Shown here: piece by piece, positions 1 through 6,727 of the stretch
Position numbering within the stretch: position 1 is the first letter of the stretch
How the letters are laid out: every line of letters starts with the position of its first letter
Assembly: GCA_900767075.1 (NCBI GenBank)
Contig: CAAFXX010000482.1
Coordinates: 1-8,387 of the forward strand
Origin: Bacteroidales bacterium
Lineage (GTDB): Bacteria > Bacteroidota > Bacteroidia > Bacteroidales > Muribaculaceae
Length of the DNA stretch: 8,387 nucleotides
Reading direction: 5' to 3'
Translations under genes and position numbers: made by a program
The notes under the pieces: model-generated
Told to the model about the DNA's origin: nothing
Database searches by the model: none
What the model saw: only the letters and a program-made list of their open reading frames with translations

Positions 1-6
1 CGATCT
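1..6 (-). other. probable adapter remnant at the contig start
   Basis: The first six bases, CGATCT, equal the last six of GCTCTTCCGATCT, the reverse complement of the adapter prefix found at the other end. Read outward on the minus strand they are AGATCG. Six bases alone are weak evidence, but the same adapter in the same outward orientation at the opposite end makes it likely. The last pncB codons shown are then unreliable. Confidence 0.55.
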
Positions 7-1084
7 CGATAAGTTTTATAACGATGTTCATGGGGCGGATGCCGTCGAAATCATTGGTGAAATGCGTGCCGATGCCGAACGAGGGGATACACTTGTCCTG
101 AGCATATTTCTGTATCCCGATGGCACTGTCGACGTCAAGACCGTTGCTGAACACAATCTGCTTGCTGCAGGGATCGATGTTAAGGCTGCGGTATTTCTCG
201 GTTATCAGGTCGAGCTCCCTGAAATTGTCGCCGCTGTCGACACGCAGTCCCTTGAACATGTTCGCATAGTCCTCCGAGAAATTCAGGCTGAAGATGCGCC
301 AGCCATACGTGTCATAAAGGAACGTGCCCAATGCGCCGCGATATGTGTTCGCCCAAGTCTTCATGGCGAGGTAATTCGCCATCTGCGGACCATACATGCC
401 GGCGATCGCGCATATCAGCTCGTGAGCCATCGTCCCGATGGGTACCAAGTCGTATTTCATGGCGAAATAGACGTTGCTCGTGCCGACAAACGTGCCGGGA
501 CCGGTCATGGAATCCTGACACTCCTTCATCGCCTTAATCGCCACCTCCTGCGCCCGGAAAGAAGCGCGGCGGCGCGTGCCGAAGTCGCTGAACGAGCAGC
601 CAGCCTCGATCATCCGGCGCGCCTTGCCGTACGACTTGTCATAATAAGCGTCATAATCGAAATCCCGGTCCTGTCCGGTCATGATGTAATAGAGCTCCGA
701 GATAATCGCCAGAACCTTCACCTCGAGGAAAATCGTGTTGCTCCAGCATCCCTCGAACGTGATGTCGAGATGTCCCTCCTCGTCCTGCTCCACCTTCACC
801 CAACTGCTGTCGTAGCGGAAGCCCTTGAGATAGCTGTAGAACCAAGCCGGGATATAGCTGCAGCGGCGGCGCATGAAGGCAATCTCCTCGTCGGTGATGA
901 CCACCGACTCGAGCATCTTTATCTGACGGCGGAGCTCCTCGGCAAACCCCGCCGGATAGACCGTCCGGTTACGGTCGTTGAATTTATACCTCACCTGCGT
1001 GCGCGGAAAATTCTTTATCACCGCGCAGCACATCGTGAACTTATACAGATCGTCGTCTGTGAAATGCCGGATTATCTGGTGCAT
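1..1084 (-). CDS. pncB: nicotinate phosphoribosyltransferase, C-terminus cut by contig edge
   Basis: Reading the minus strand from the ATG at 1084-1082 gives 361 uninterrupted codons that run off position 1. The enzyme joins nicotinate and PRPP, using ATP, to make nicotinate mononucleotide in the cytoplasmic Preiss-Handler route of NAD salvage. Family signatures seen: the N-terminal TDDDLYKFTMCCAV (residues 9-22, like the DTDAYK..M..AV of enterobacterial PncB), FGTRRR (168-173), GTSNVYFA (201-208), IGTMAHE (216-222) whose His221 aligns with the phosphorylated histidine of the family, RVDSGD (281-286), and GIGTHFTNDFDG (337-348) in the phosphate-binding region. Family members are about 400 residues, so roughly 35-40 are missing. 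The start is favoured because the conserved block begins eight residues later and I see no upstream ATG close by. The gene is divergent from the AsmA-family gene. The last two codons (positions 2-7) may be partly adapter sequence. Function is confident. Confidence 0.95.
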   Translation of the reverse strand, partial: MHQIIRHFTDDDLYKFTMCCAVIKNFPRTQVRYKFNDRNRTVYPAGFAEELRRQIKMLESVVITDEEIAFMRRRCSYIPAWFYSYLKGFRYDSSWVKVEQDEEGHLDITFEGCWSNTIFLEVKVLAIISELYYIMTGQDRDFDYDAYYDKSYGKARRMIEAGCSFSDFGTRRRASFRAQEVAIKAMKECQDSMTGPGTFVGTSNVYFAMKYDLVPIGTMAHELICAIAGMYGPQMANYLAMKTWANTYRGALGTFLYDTYGWRIFSLNFSEDYANMFKGLRVDSGDNFRELDLITEKYRSLNIDPCSKQIVFSNGLDVDSAIGIQKYAQDKCIPSFGIGTHFTNDFDGIRPMNIVIKLIEI

Positions 1085-1101
1085 GGAACGTCTTATTTTA
1101 G

Positions 1102-1125
1102 AAACTGTTTTAATTTAAACAGTTT
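1102..1125 (-). repeat. inverted repeat / hairpin in the pncB leader
   Basis: The 9-base arms AAACTGTTT (1102-1110) and AAACAGTTT (1117-1125) are perfectly complementary around a 6-base loop. The element lies 17 bases upstream of the pncB ATG, inside the leader predicted for that gene. There is no T-run placing it as a terminator for either strand. The left arm belongs to the 12-mer TTAGAAACTGTT (1098-1109), which recurs at 4803-4814 in front of the nuclease gene. It could be an operator, an mRNA-stabilising hairpin or a dispersed repeat; the sequence alone does not decide. Confidence 0.6.
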
Positions 1126-1136
1126 ATTAGATTAAA

Positions 1137-1168
1137 CAATGGAATCCCCTTATTATAACACGCGCAAA
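1137..1168 (-). promoter_or_regulatory. candidate pncB promoter
   Basis: On the minus strand TTTG (1168-1165) lies 20 bases upstream of TTCCATTG (1144-1137). Their centres are 26 bases apart, matching the -33 TTTG / -7 TAnnTTTG layout known from Bacteroides. The -7 match is imperfect (TTCCATTG against TAnnTTTG), so this rests mainly on spacing. Initiation near 1133 would give a leader of about 49 bases holding the hairpin at 1102-1125. Confidence 0.35.
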
Positions 1169-1242
1169 AATTTTATGGTTGAAATCATCAATTACGATTA
1201 TAGACCTTATGGAATAAGATTACCTTGAAGTGGGACTGTATC

Positions 1243-1264
1243 CATTGACAGAACATTGACAGAA
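1243..1264. repeat. 11-bp perfect tandem repeat
   Basis: CATTGACAGAA occurs twice, head to tail without spacer (1243-1253 and 1254-1264). Each unit contains TTGACA, which resembles a sigma70 -35 element, although Bacteroidota promoters use a different consensus. The repeat lies about 105 bases upstream of the preferred AsmA-family start. It may be a tandem regulator site or a simple slippage duplication. Confidence 0.6.
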
Positions 1265-1279
1265 TTAAAATAGTTGTTA

Positions 1280-1297
1280 ATCACATCGCGATGTGAT
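1280..1297. promoter_or_regulatory. 18-bp perfect palindrome, candidate operator
   Basis: ATCACATCGCGATGTGAT is identical to its reverse complement over all 18 bases, with no spacer; the symmetry breaks at 1279/1298. It lies 70 bases upstream of the preferred ATG of the AsmA-family gene. An uninterrupted palindrome of this length makes a poor hairpin because it has no loop, and no T-run follows, so a dimeric DNA-binding protein site is more likely than a terminator. The regulator is unknown. Confidence 0.5.
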
Positions 1298-1330
1298 GCG
1301 GGACAAATGGACAATTGATAAACCCGCGGC

Positions 1331-1363
1331 GTGTGGAATTTGTTATATTGGCAGATTCCACAC
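1331..1363. promoter_or_regulatory. 9-bp-arm inverted repeat just before the AsmA-family start codon
   Basis: GTGTGGAAT (1331-1339) and ATTCCACAC (1355-1363) are perfect reverse complements separated by 15 bases. The AT-rich spacer contains TATATTG (1344-1350), a degenerate match to a -7 box. The right arm ends four bases before the ATG at 1368. As DNA this could be an operator overlapping a promoter; as RNA it could be a hairpin masking the ribosome-binding region. The symmetry is certain, the role is inferred. Confidence 0.5.
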
Positions 1364-1367
1364 TTTT

Positions 1368-4300
1368 ATGATTAACAATGAGATAAATAATGTCGGCGAA
1401 ACCGGTGGTGCCGGAGGCGGAGAGAAGAATCCCGAGATAAAACCGGAGAAGAGGCGCAGGCGGTTCGGCGAGCGTCCCGCTGGCGCGCGCATAGGCATCG
1501 CCGCCGCATGGGTCGTCGGCTGCATCGTCCTGCTTGCCGTCGCACTGCTCTGCAGCCTGACGCTTTTCCTAACGCCGCCGCGTCTGACAAATCTCATAAA
1601 CAGGGAGGCAAGCGAAATCCTTAACGCCGAAGTCAAGGTCAGCAACGCCCGCTTCACGTTCTGGAGCACATTCCCTCATTTCTACATAGCCATCGACTCA
1701 CTGTCGGTGACAAGCCACTCGCTGCGCGGTCTGCCTAAAGCCACGCAAGCCCAATTGCCCGACAGCGCCGATTTCCTCGCCTCGACGGGCAAATTCAGCG
1801 GAAGCATAAACATCGTCGGACTGATGCGCGGAAAGATCCTGCTGCACAACGTTAAAGTCGACCGGCTGAACCTCAATCTCTTCGCCGCCACAGACTCCAT
1901 CACCAACTACAACATCTGGCCACAGAGCGACGACGCCGTCACAGTGCCTTATTTCCACGCCGATACAGTGCTTCTCACCAATCCGGGAAAAATCCGTTAC
2001 CGGAGCCTGGTGTCGAAAGCCGACGTAAGGATCGACCTTCGCAACGCGGGGCTCAGCAACCGCGACCGCAAGGGGAACGTCTACCGCCTGGACATGACAG
2101 GGAATGTCTCGGCGCGCGTCAGCCGGCTCGAGATCCTCTCCGGATTTCCTTTCAACCTCAACGGTCTACTTCAGGTCAGATTCAAACCCTTCGGCATCAA
2201 GACCGAGAACTACGCCGTAAAACTCGGTAATTTGACGGGGAAAGTCAATATGGATATAGAAATCGGCCAGGAGGCGAAGCTGAACCGATTCAATTACCGT
2301 CTTGACAACTTCAATCTCAACAGGTTATTACAGTATCTGCCCGCTGAAGCTTTCCCGTATCTAAGCCGACTGAATGCGGACCTCACGGTCAACGCCTCGG
2401 CGGCACTGACCTCCACCTACAACTTCTCATCGTCCGATCTCCCTTCGGCACAGGTGGATTTCAACATTCCCGACGGTAACATAAAATATACGCTCAGCGA
2501 CAACCGCGTTTATTCCCTGCGGCACATCGGCGCAGGTGGAAGACTTGTATTCGACGGCCACAACCCTTCAAGGTCATATTTCAGCGTGCCGGAGTTCAGG
2601 CTTGCCGGAGAAGGGATGGCACTCGATATCGGGGCACGTGTCAACAACCTCATGGGAGACCCCGCAATTGAAGTCACAGTCCGGGGAGCCGCATCCATCA
2701 GACAGCTGGGAGCACTTGTTCCGGCTCTGCAACATTACATCCTTGACGGAAAACTCAACACCGACAGCCGCCTGCGCTTCCACATTTCCGACTTGAAGGA
2801 GGGGAATTTCGAGAACGTCGCCATACGCGGAGACGTCAGCCTCGAAAACTTACGTGCCGACGGCCCTGAAATCAATGCAAGACTAAAGGAACTCCATATC
2901 AGATTCGGTGCAGAAGCGGAAGAACTTACCAACGATATCCTTGCCAAGGGTCTTTTCAACCTCAAGGCAACAGGCGACGGGCTCTCCGTATCCTCAGGCG
3001 ACTACACCATATGCGGCAGTAATCTCGATATCGCAAGCCATCTTTCCGACAACCGTGTCATGCATTTCGCCAACATGCTGCGCACCATTCCCTACGACGT
3101 CGACATCACAGCCGCCGCCATTACAGTCAAGAATCCCAAAGACACAGTCAACCTTAAACTCAATGACGTAAGGATGAACGGAACGGTGGAAACAGCATCA
3201 AATCCCCTCGTGGCAAAACGTTTTCAGTTACAGGTAGACGGGAAGAACCTTCTCTACCGGGGACCGCAGCTCTCCTCCACGCTAAGCGGCATATCGCTCA
3301 ACGCGCGTGCCGATGCCCTGACGCATCCCGTCAGAACGGCTGATTACAAGATGCCTGCAATATGGAAAGCGGATTCCGCCGATATCTCGACACTCCGGCA
3401 TTCCCCGCTGTTTCTGAAAGTCGATATACCGGAGGGACTCAGGCGCGTGATGGGCAGGTGGCGCATCAGAACCCTACTTGACATAAAGCGAGGAGAACTA
3501 TTGACAAAAGCCTTTCCAGTCCGCAATCGTTTTGCCGACCTTAGCGTCGCTGCCTCATTCGACTCACTGTTGCTGAAAAACGTGTCGCTGAGTTCTCTAT
3601 CCACGGCTGCAAGGGTTTCCGGCTCCGTCAGGAATCTACGGCAATTCCTGACTTCGGCAACTCCGGCGCCGCTGCGCCTGAAACTTGACATAGCCCTCGA
3701 CACCGTCCAGATAAACCAGCTCGCCGGGGCATACGAACGCGGGCTGGAACTCACAAAAGGACCCGGAGCCTCCAAAAACATCAGGTCTGCAACAGTGTCG
3801 GCATCCGATACGGTGGCAATGATGCTTCCGCGCAACCTGATAGCCGACATCCACGCCTCCGCCATGCAGACAAGATATATGAACCTGCATCTTTATGATC
3901 TCGGCGCCCGAATGGCTCTTCGCGACGGAGACCTCGATATATCAGGACTGCATATCTCAGCCGACTTCGGACGCGCCCTTCTCGATTTCACATACCGCAC
4001 CCGGAATGTGGAAGACCTTTCAATGCAGGCGGCATTGACTATCGGCAACGTCAATGTGGTACGTTTTTTCCAGAATTTCCACACTCTGCTGCTGATGATG
4101 CCCGAGATGAAGAATCTTTCGGGCACACTCTCGGCAAAATGCGACGGCAGGGTACTGCTGTTCCCCGATATGTACATCAACATGCCGTCGGTTCTGGCAA
4201 ATATCAACGTCACGGGACGCGGCCTTACCGTCCATCAGAATCCGTTCATCAGGAACATCACTAAAATGATGCTCATCCGCACTGACGGCGACCTGCATAT

Positions 4301-4673
4301 CGCCAACATGGACGTACACGCCTCTATACACGACAATCTCCTCGAACTCTATCCCTTCAATTTCGAGTTCGACCGCTATAAACTGCGTATGGAGGGCGTG
4401 AATAATTTCAACGGAAGGATATACTACCACATCGGTGTCGACAAATCACCGGTGCCGTTTCCTTTCGGCATAAATATCCAAGGAATGTTCCACCACCCGG
4501 AACTGAGATTCGGAGGACCTGCCTTCAAAATTAAGAAAGCGCAAGAAATAACATCTTCCGTGATGGAAGGCAACAAGATGAACCTGATAAAGGAACTTAA
4601 ATACTATTTTGCCGAATTCCTACATGCGGCAGCGCGGTCCGACACGACATCCGCAACCGATTATGCATTCTGA
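1368..4673 (+). CDS. AsmA-like inner-membrane-anchored periplasmic protein (probable lipid-transfer family)
   Basis: An 1101-residue protein. A hydrophilic, Gly/Glu/Lys-rich cytoplasmic N-terminus ending in RRRR (29-32) precedes one transmembrane segment (about 42-68). Next comes the AsmA-type opening TPPRLTNLINREASEILNAE (about 69-88), where the chain leaves the membrane and begins a long beta-rich periplasmic region that fills the rest of the protein. The C-terminal block (about 945-1060, including PFPFGINIQGMFHHPELRFG) resembles the AsmA-like C-terminal domain. Relatives (AsmA, TamB, YhdP) are bridge-like proteins linked to phospholipid transport and outer-membrane homeostasis; the role here is inferred from family. 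The open frame extends upstream to ATGs at 1293 and 1296, but the first of these lies in an 18-bp palindrome. The ATG at 1368 has an A/T-rich leader and yields a normal cytoplasmic tail, so I prefer it. It is monocistronic as far as seen. Confidence 0.85.
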   Translation: MINNEINNVGETGGAGGGEKNPEIKPEKRRRRFGERPAGARIGIAAAWVVGCIVLLAVALLCSLTLFLTPPRLTNLINREASEILNAEVKVSNARFTFWSTFPHFYIAIDSLSVTSHSLRGLPKATQAQLPDSADFLASTGKFSGSINIVGLMRGKILLHNVKVDRLNLNLFAATDSITNYNIWPQSDDAVTVPYFHADTVLLTNPGKIRYRSLVSKADVRIDLRNAGLSNRDRKGNVYRLDMTGNVSARVSRLEILSGFPFNLNGLLQVRFKPFGIKTENYAVKLGNLTGKVNMDIEIGQEAKLNRFNYRLDNFNLNRLLQYLPAEAFPYLSRLNADLTVNASAALTSTYNFSSSDLPSAQVDFNIPDGNIKYTLSDNRVYSLRHIGAGGRLVFDGHNPSRSYFSVPEFRLAGEGMALDIGARVNNLMGDPAIEVTVRGAASIRQLGALVPALQHYILDGKLNTDSRLRFHISDLKEGNFENVAIRGDVSLENLRADGPEINARLKELHIRFGAEAEELTNDILAKGLFNLKATGDGLSVSSGDYTICGSNLDIASHLSDNRVMHFANMLRTIPYDVDITAAAITVKNPKDTVNLKLNDVRMNGTVETASNPLVAKRFQLQVDGKNLLYRGPQLSSTLSGISLNARADALTHPVRTADYKMPAIWKADSADISTLRHSPLFLKVDIPEGLRRVMGRWRIRTLLDIKRGELLTKAFPVRNRFADLSVAASFDSLLLKNVSLSSLSTAARVSGSVRNLRQFLTSATPAPLRLKLDIALDTVQINQLAGAYERGLELTKGPGASKNIRSATVSASDTVAMMLPRNLIADIHASAMQTRYMNLHLYDLGARMALRDGDLDISGLHISADFGRALLDFTYRTRNVEDLSMQAALTIGNVNVVRFFQNFHTLLLMMPEMKNLSGTLSAKCDGRVLLFPDMYINMPSVLANINVTGRGLTVHQNPFIRNITKMMLIRTDGDLHIANMDVHASIHDNLLELYPFNFEFDRYKLRMEGVNNFNGRIYYHIGVDKSPVPFPFGINIQGMFHHPELRFGGPAFKIKKAQEITSSVMEGNKMNLIKELKYYFAEFLHAAARSDTTSATDYAF

Positions 4674-4696
4674 CAATCCGGAATAAAAAACTTCAC

Positions 4697-4753
4697 TTTG
4701 AGCCGTTAAATTTCGTGGAATTCTGACAACAGCTCAAAATATGAGTTCTTTTT
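4697..4753 (+). terminator. possible terminator after the AsmA-family gene
   Basis: TTTGAGC (4697-4703) pairs perfectly with GCTCAAA (4732-4738), and the interior can pair further in part (GTT with AAC, AATTTC with GAATT through a bulge). A T-rich run (TTCTTTTT, 4746-4753) follows, but about eight bases after the stem instead of directly. It starts 24 bases after the stop codon. The stem is weak and the T-run is displaced, so this is tentative. Confidence 0.35.
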
Positions 4754-4762
4754 ATGAATTTA

Positions 4763-4794
4763 TTTAGAAATGTCATGGAAAGTTATTAAATTTG
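4763..4794 (+). promoter_or_regulatory. promoter of the secreted nuclease gene
   Basis: TAAATTTG at 4787-4794 is an exact match to the Bacteroidota -7 consensus TAnnTTTG. TTTAG at 4763-4767 sits at the correct distance for a -33 TTTG element, with one inserted A. Transcription would begin around 4801-4803, giving a leader of about 107 bases that contains the inverted repeat at 4806-4846. Confidence 0.55.
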
Positions 4795-4805
4795 ACGCAT
4801 AATTA

Positions 4806-4846
4806 GAAACTGTTATAAATTCATTACGAAAAAACCAGACAGTTTC
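4806..4846 (+). repeat. inverted repeat in the nuclease mRNA leader
   Basis: GAAACTGT (4806-4813) and ACAGTTTC (4839-4846) are perfect reverse complements around a 25-base AT-rich spacer. The element begins within a few bases of the predicted transcription start and ends 63 bases before the ATG. The left arm lies within TTAGAAACTGTT (4803-4814), identical to 1098-1109 beside pncB. No known riboswitch is recognised. Confidence 0.5.
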
Positions 4847-4909
4847 CGAGACTTGAATCAGATCGATAAAAATTCAGGCTAATGCCGGTGTTCATCCAAT
4901 CGAATATTC

Positions 4910-6727
4910 ATGAAACAACGAAATCATATTTCAAGAAAACCGTTCTCAAGAGCCGCAATCTGCTTTTCGGTTATCTGCACCGGCGCGGCATTGACCCATG
5001 CCGAGATCCCCGAGGGATATTACTCGGCGCTTCAGGGAAAAAGCGGCGACGAGCTTGCGGCAGCCGTCAAGGCGGCAGCCACGCAGGAGAGCTACAAGAC
5101 GCTCACCTACAGCTCCGGCACGTGGCCCGCGTTCGCCAATACCGATGTCCGCACGTGGCAGGGGCTACAGATATGGTGGGACATGTACAGCAACGAGATT
5201 GTCACCACCGAAGCCCACGACGGACTGAACATCGAGCACTGCGTGGCAAACTCATGGTGGGGCGGTGTAAAGACCGTCGACCCATACAAGGATCTCTTCA
5301 ACCTCAACCCGTCGAACGAAGCCGCCAATAACCAGAAAGGGAATCTTCCCTTGGGTGTCGTGGCTAACGCCGCTTTCGACAACGGGCTGATCAAGACAGG
5401 CACCCCGGTTTCAGGCGTATGCGGCTCGGCAAACAAGGTGTTCGAGCCAGCCGACGAATACAAAGGGGACTTCGCCCGCGCCTACCTCTACACGTTCACA
5501 GTCCACAGCGATGTGGCATGGAAGGACGCCACCGACATGTACACGCTTAAGGACGGCAAGCCTCGGCTCACCGACTGGGCGGCGAAGCTTCTTCTCGAAT
5601 GGAACGCACAGGACCCCGTCGACACTAAAGAATACACCCGCAACGAGGCTGTGTACTCGGAGCAGAAAAACCGTAATCCCTTCATAGACTATCCGGAACT
5701 CGCCGACTATCTCTGGGGCTCGCGCAAGGGGGAGACATACACGCCTGCAAAGGCAGCCTCACCCGTCGACAGACCTCAGGCACCCCTCTTCGACGGTTTC
5801 GCCCGCAAGGTCAACACCTATTTCGGCGACTGGTGGGCAGACTGCACGATTCCAGTCACCGCGACGGAAGGCGATCTCTGGGTAAGCATCGACGGCGGCA
5901 ATTACCAGCGCTTCGGCGACGCCGTGAAGATCAACGCCGCCTCTACGGCTGGACAGCAGCACACCCTCCGCGCATATACCGAATGGGAGAACGAGGGCGT
6001 TACTCTGCGCAGCCCGGTATCGACACTGAACCTTACTGCAGTAAACCCCGACGCCGAAAGCTTCAGTACGGCGGTCTGGGAACCGGTGACAGACCTCTCG
6101 GGCATCGACACCAACAGCTACTACCTGATTCTCTCGGCGTCTAACCATCACGCCATGAGCTCCAATCTGATCTCAAACAGATATATGGCTGACGACGGAA
6201 TCGTGGGCTTCAGGGATGACGACGTGACACGCATATTCTCGTCGACGGCACTCGCACGGTTCACGGCTCACGGCTCCGACTCCTACACGCTCAGCGTCTG
6301 CAACGCCGCCGGCACGAGCCTCGGCTTCTGGAACCAGTCGTCGTCGGGCAACACTATGTCGCTCGATGCCGACCGCTCGACACCGCTCAAGCTGTCGTTC
6401 GCGAACGGACAGGCGAACATCGAGTTCAGCGGCAAATCGCTTAAATACAACAAGAGTCAGCCGCGTTTCAGCAACTACGGCTCCAACAGCAGCACCAGCG
6501 CCGGCATCCTCCTCTACCGCTTCAAGGAATACTCCTCCGGTGTCGAGCTTATTCCCGACACCCCGGGCCGTCAGCCAGTGGCGGTCGACGGCAACACGAT
6601 CCTCGCCCCGCAGGGAAGCGCCGTCTACGACCTCTCCGGCCGCCGCGTGTCGGGGCTCTCACTGCGTCCGGGCATCTACATCGTAGCCGTGCCCTCGGGC
6701 GCAACAGTAAAGATAGTGATCAGATAA
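4910..6727 (+). CDS. secreted endonuclease I-family nuclease with C-terminal sorting module
   Basis: A 605-residue exported protein predicted to cut extracellular DNA and/or RNA. A signal peptide (basic start, hydrophobic 15-28, likely cleavage after THA at 31) has no clear lipobox. The endonuclease I domain (about 35-280) carries N-I-E-H (107-110), followed by SWWGG (115-119), and D-L-F-N-L-N-P-S (128-135) then NNQKGNLPLG (140-149). By comparison with Vibrio Vvn and EndA, His110 would be the general base, with Glu109 and an Asn at 140/141 binding the metal. Residues about 285-375 look like a chitobiase-C-terminal-type beta-sandwich. Residues about 388-540 form a beta-rich domain with LKYNKSQPRFSNY (511-523), a type often appended to Bacteroidota nucleases. 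The tail VYDLSGRRV...LRPGIYIV...VKIVIR (572-605) resembles a type IX secretion sorting domain. A promoter lies upstream; korA follows after 97 bases. Confidence 0.88.
   Translation: MKQRNHISRKPFSRAAICFSVICTGAALTHAEIPEGYYSALQGKSGDELAAAVKAAATQESYKTLTYSSGTWPAFANTDVRTWQGLQIWWDMYSNEIVTTEAHDGLNIEHCVANSWWGGVKTVDPYKDLFNLNPSNEAANNQKGNLPLGVVANAAFDNGLIKTGTPVSGVCGSANKVFEPADEYKGDFARAYLYTFTVHSDVAWKDATDMYTLKDGKPRLTDWAAKLLLEWNAQDPVDTKEYTRNEAVYSEQKNRNPFIDYPELADYLWGSRKGETYTPAKAASPVDRPQAPLFDGFARKVNTYFGDWWADCTIPVTATEGDLWVSIDGGNYQRFGDAVKINAASTAGQQHTLRAYTEWENEGVTLRSPVSTLNLTAVNPDAESFSTAVWEPVTDLSGIDTNSYYLILSASNHHAMSSNLISNRYMADDGIVGFRDDDVTRIFSSTALARFTAHGSDSYTLSVCNAAGTSLGFWNQSSSGNTMSLDADRSTPLKLSFANGQANIEFSGKSLKYNKSQPRFSNYGSNSSTSAGILLYRFKEYSSGVELIPDTPGRQPVAVDGNTILAPQGSAVYDLSGRRVSGLSLRPGIYIVAVPSGATVKIVIR

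Larger units (their letters stand above)
1085..1367. promoter_or_regulatory. divergent regulatory region between pncB and the AsmA-family gene
   Basis: This AT-rich gap separates two divergently transcribed genes and I see no convincing coding sequence in it. It contains a leader hairpin and candidate promoter for pncB, an 11-bp tandem repeat, an 18-bp perfect palindrome and a 9-bp-arm inverted repeat, each listed separately. No exact TAnnTTTG box faces the AsmA-family gene. The nearest weak options are AATAGTTG at 1269-1276 with TTG at 1245-1247, and TATATTG at 1344-1350. The promoter of that gene is therefore undecided. Confidence 0.7.

Noticed and set aside
1102..1125. NAD-sensing riboswitch in the pncB leader
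   Set aside because: The predicted leader is only about 50 bases with one simple hairpin. It is too short and lacks the conserved core expected of known NAD+ riboswitch classes.
62..1135. Plus-strand open frame of 357 codons
   Set aside because: It is the antisense shadow of pncB. Its translation has no recognisable motif, whereas the minus strand gives a clear nicotinate phosphoribosyltransferase that was only hidden because it runs off the window.
1280..1297. CRP-type site
   Set aside because: CRP sites read TGTGA-N6-TCACA. Here the half-sites are in the opposite order (TCACA then TGTGA) with a different spacing.
1293..1367. N-terminal 25-residue extension of the AsmA-family protein
   Set aside because: The frame is open, but the first ATG falls inside an 18-bp palindrome and the stretch covers a 9-bp inverted repeat. 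The residues look non-coding and the 1368 ATG gives a normal cytoplasmic tail.
3344..3865. Minus-strand open frame of 173 codons inside the AsmA-family gene
   Set aside because: It is fully antisense to a continuous long coding frame and has no motif, leader or promoter of its own.
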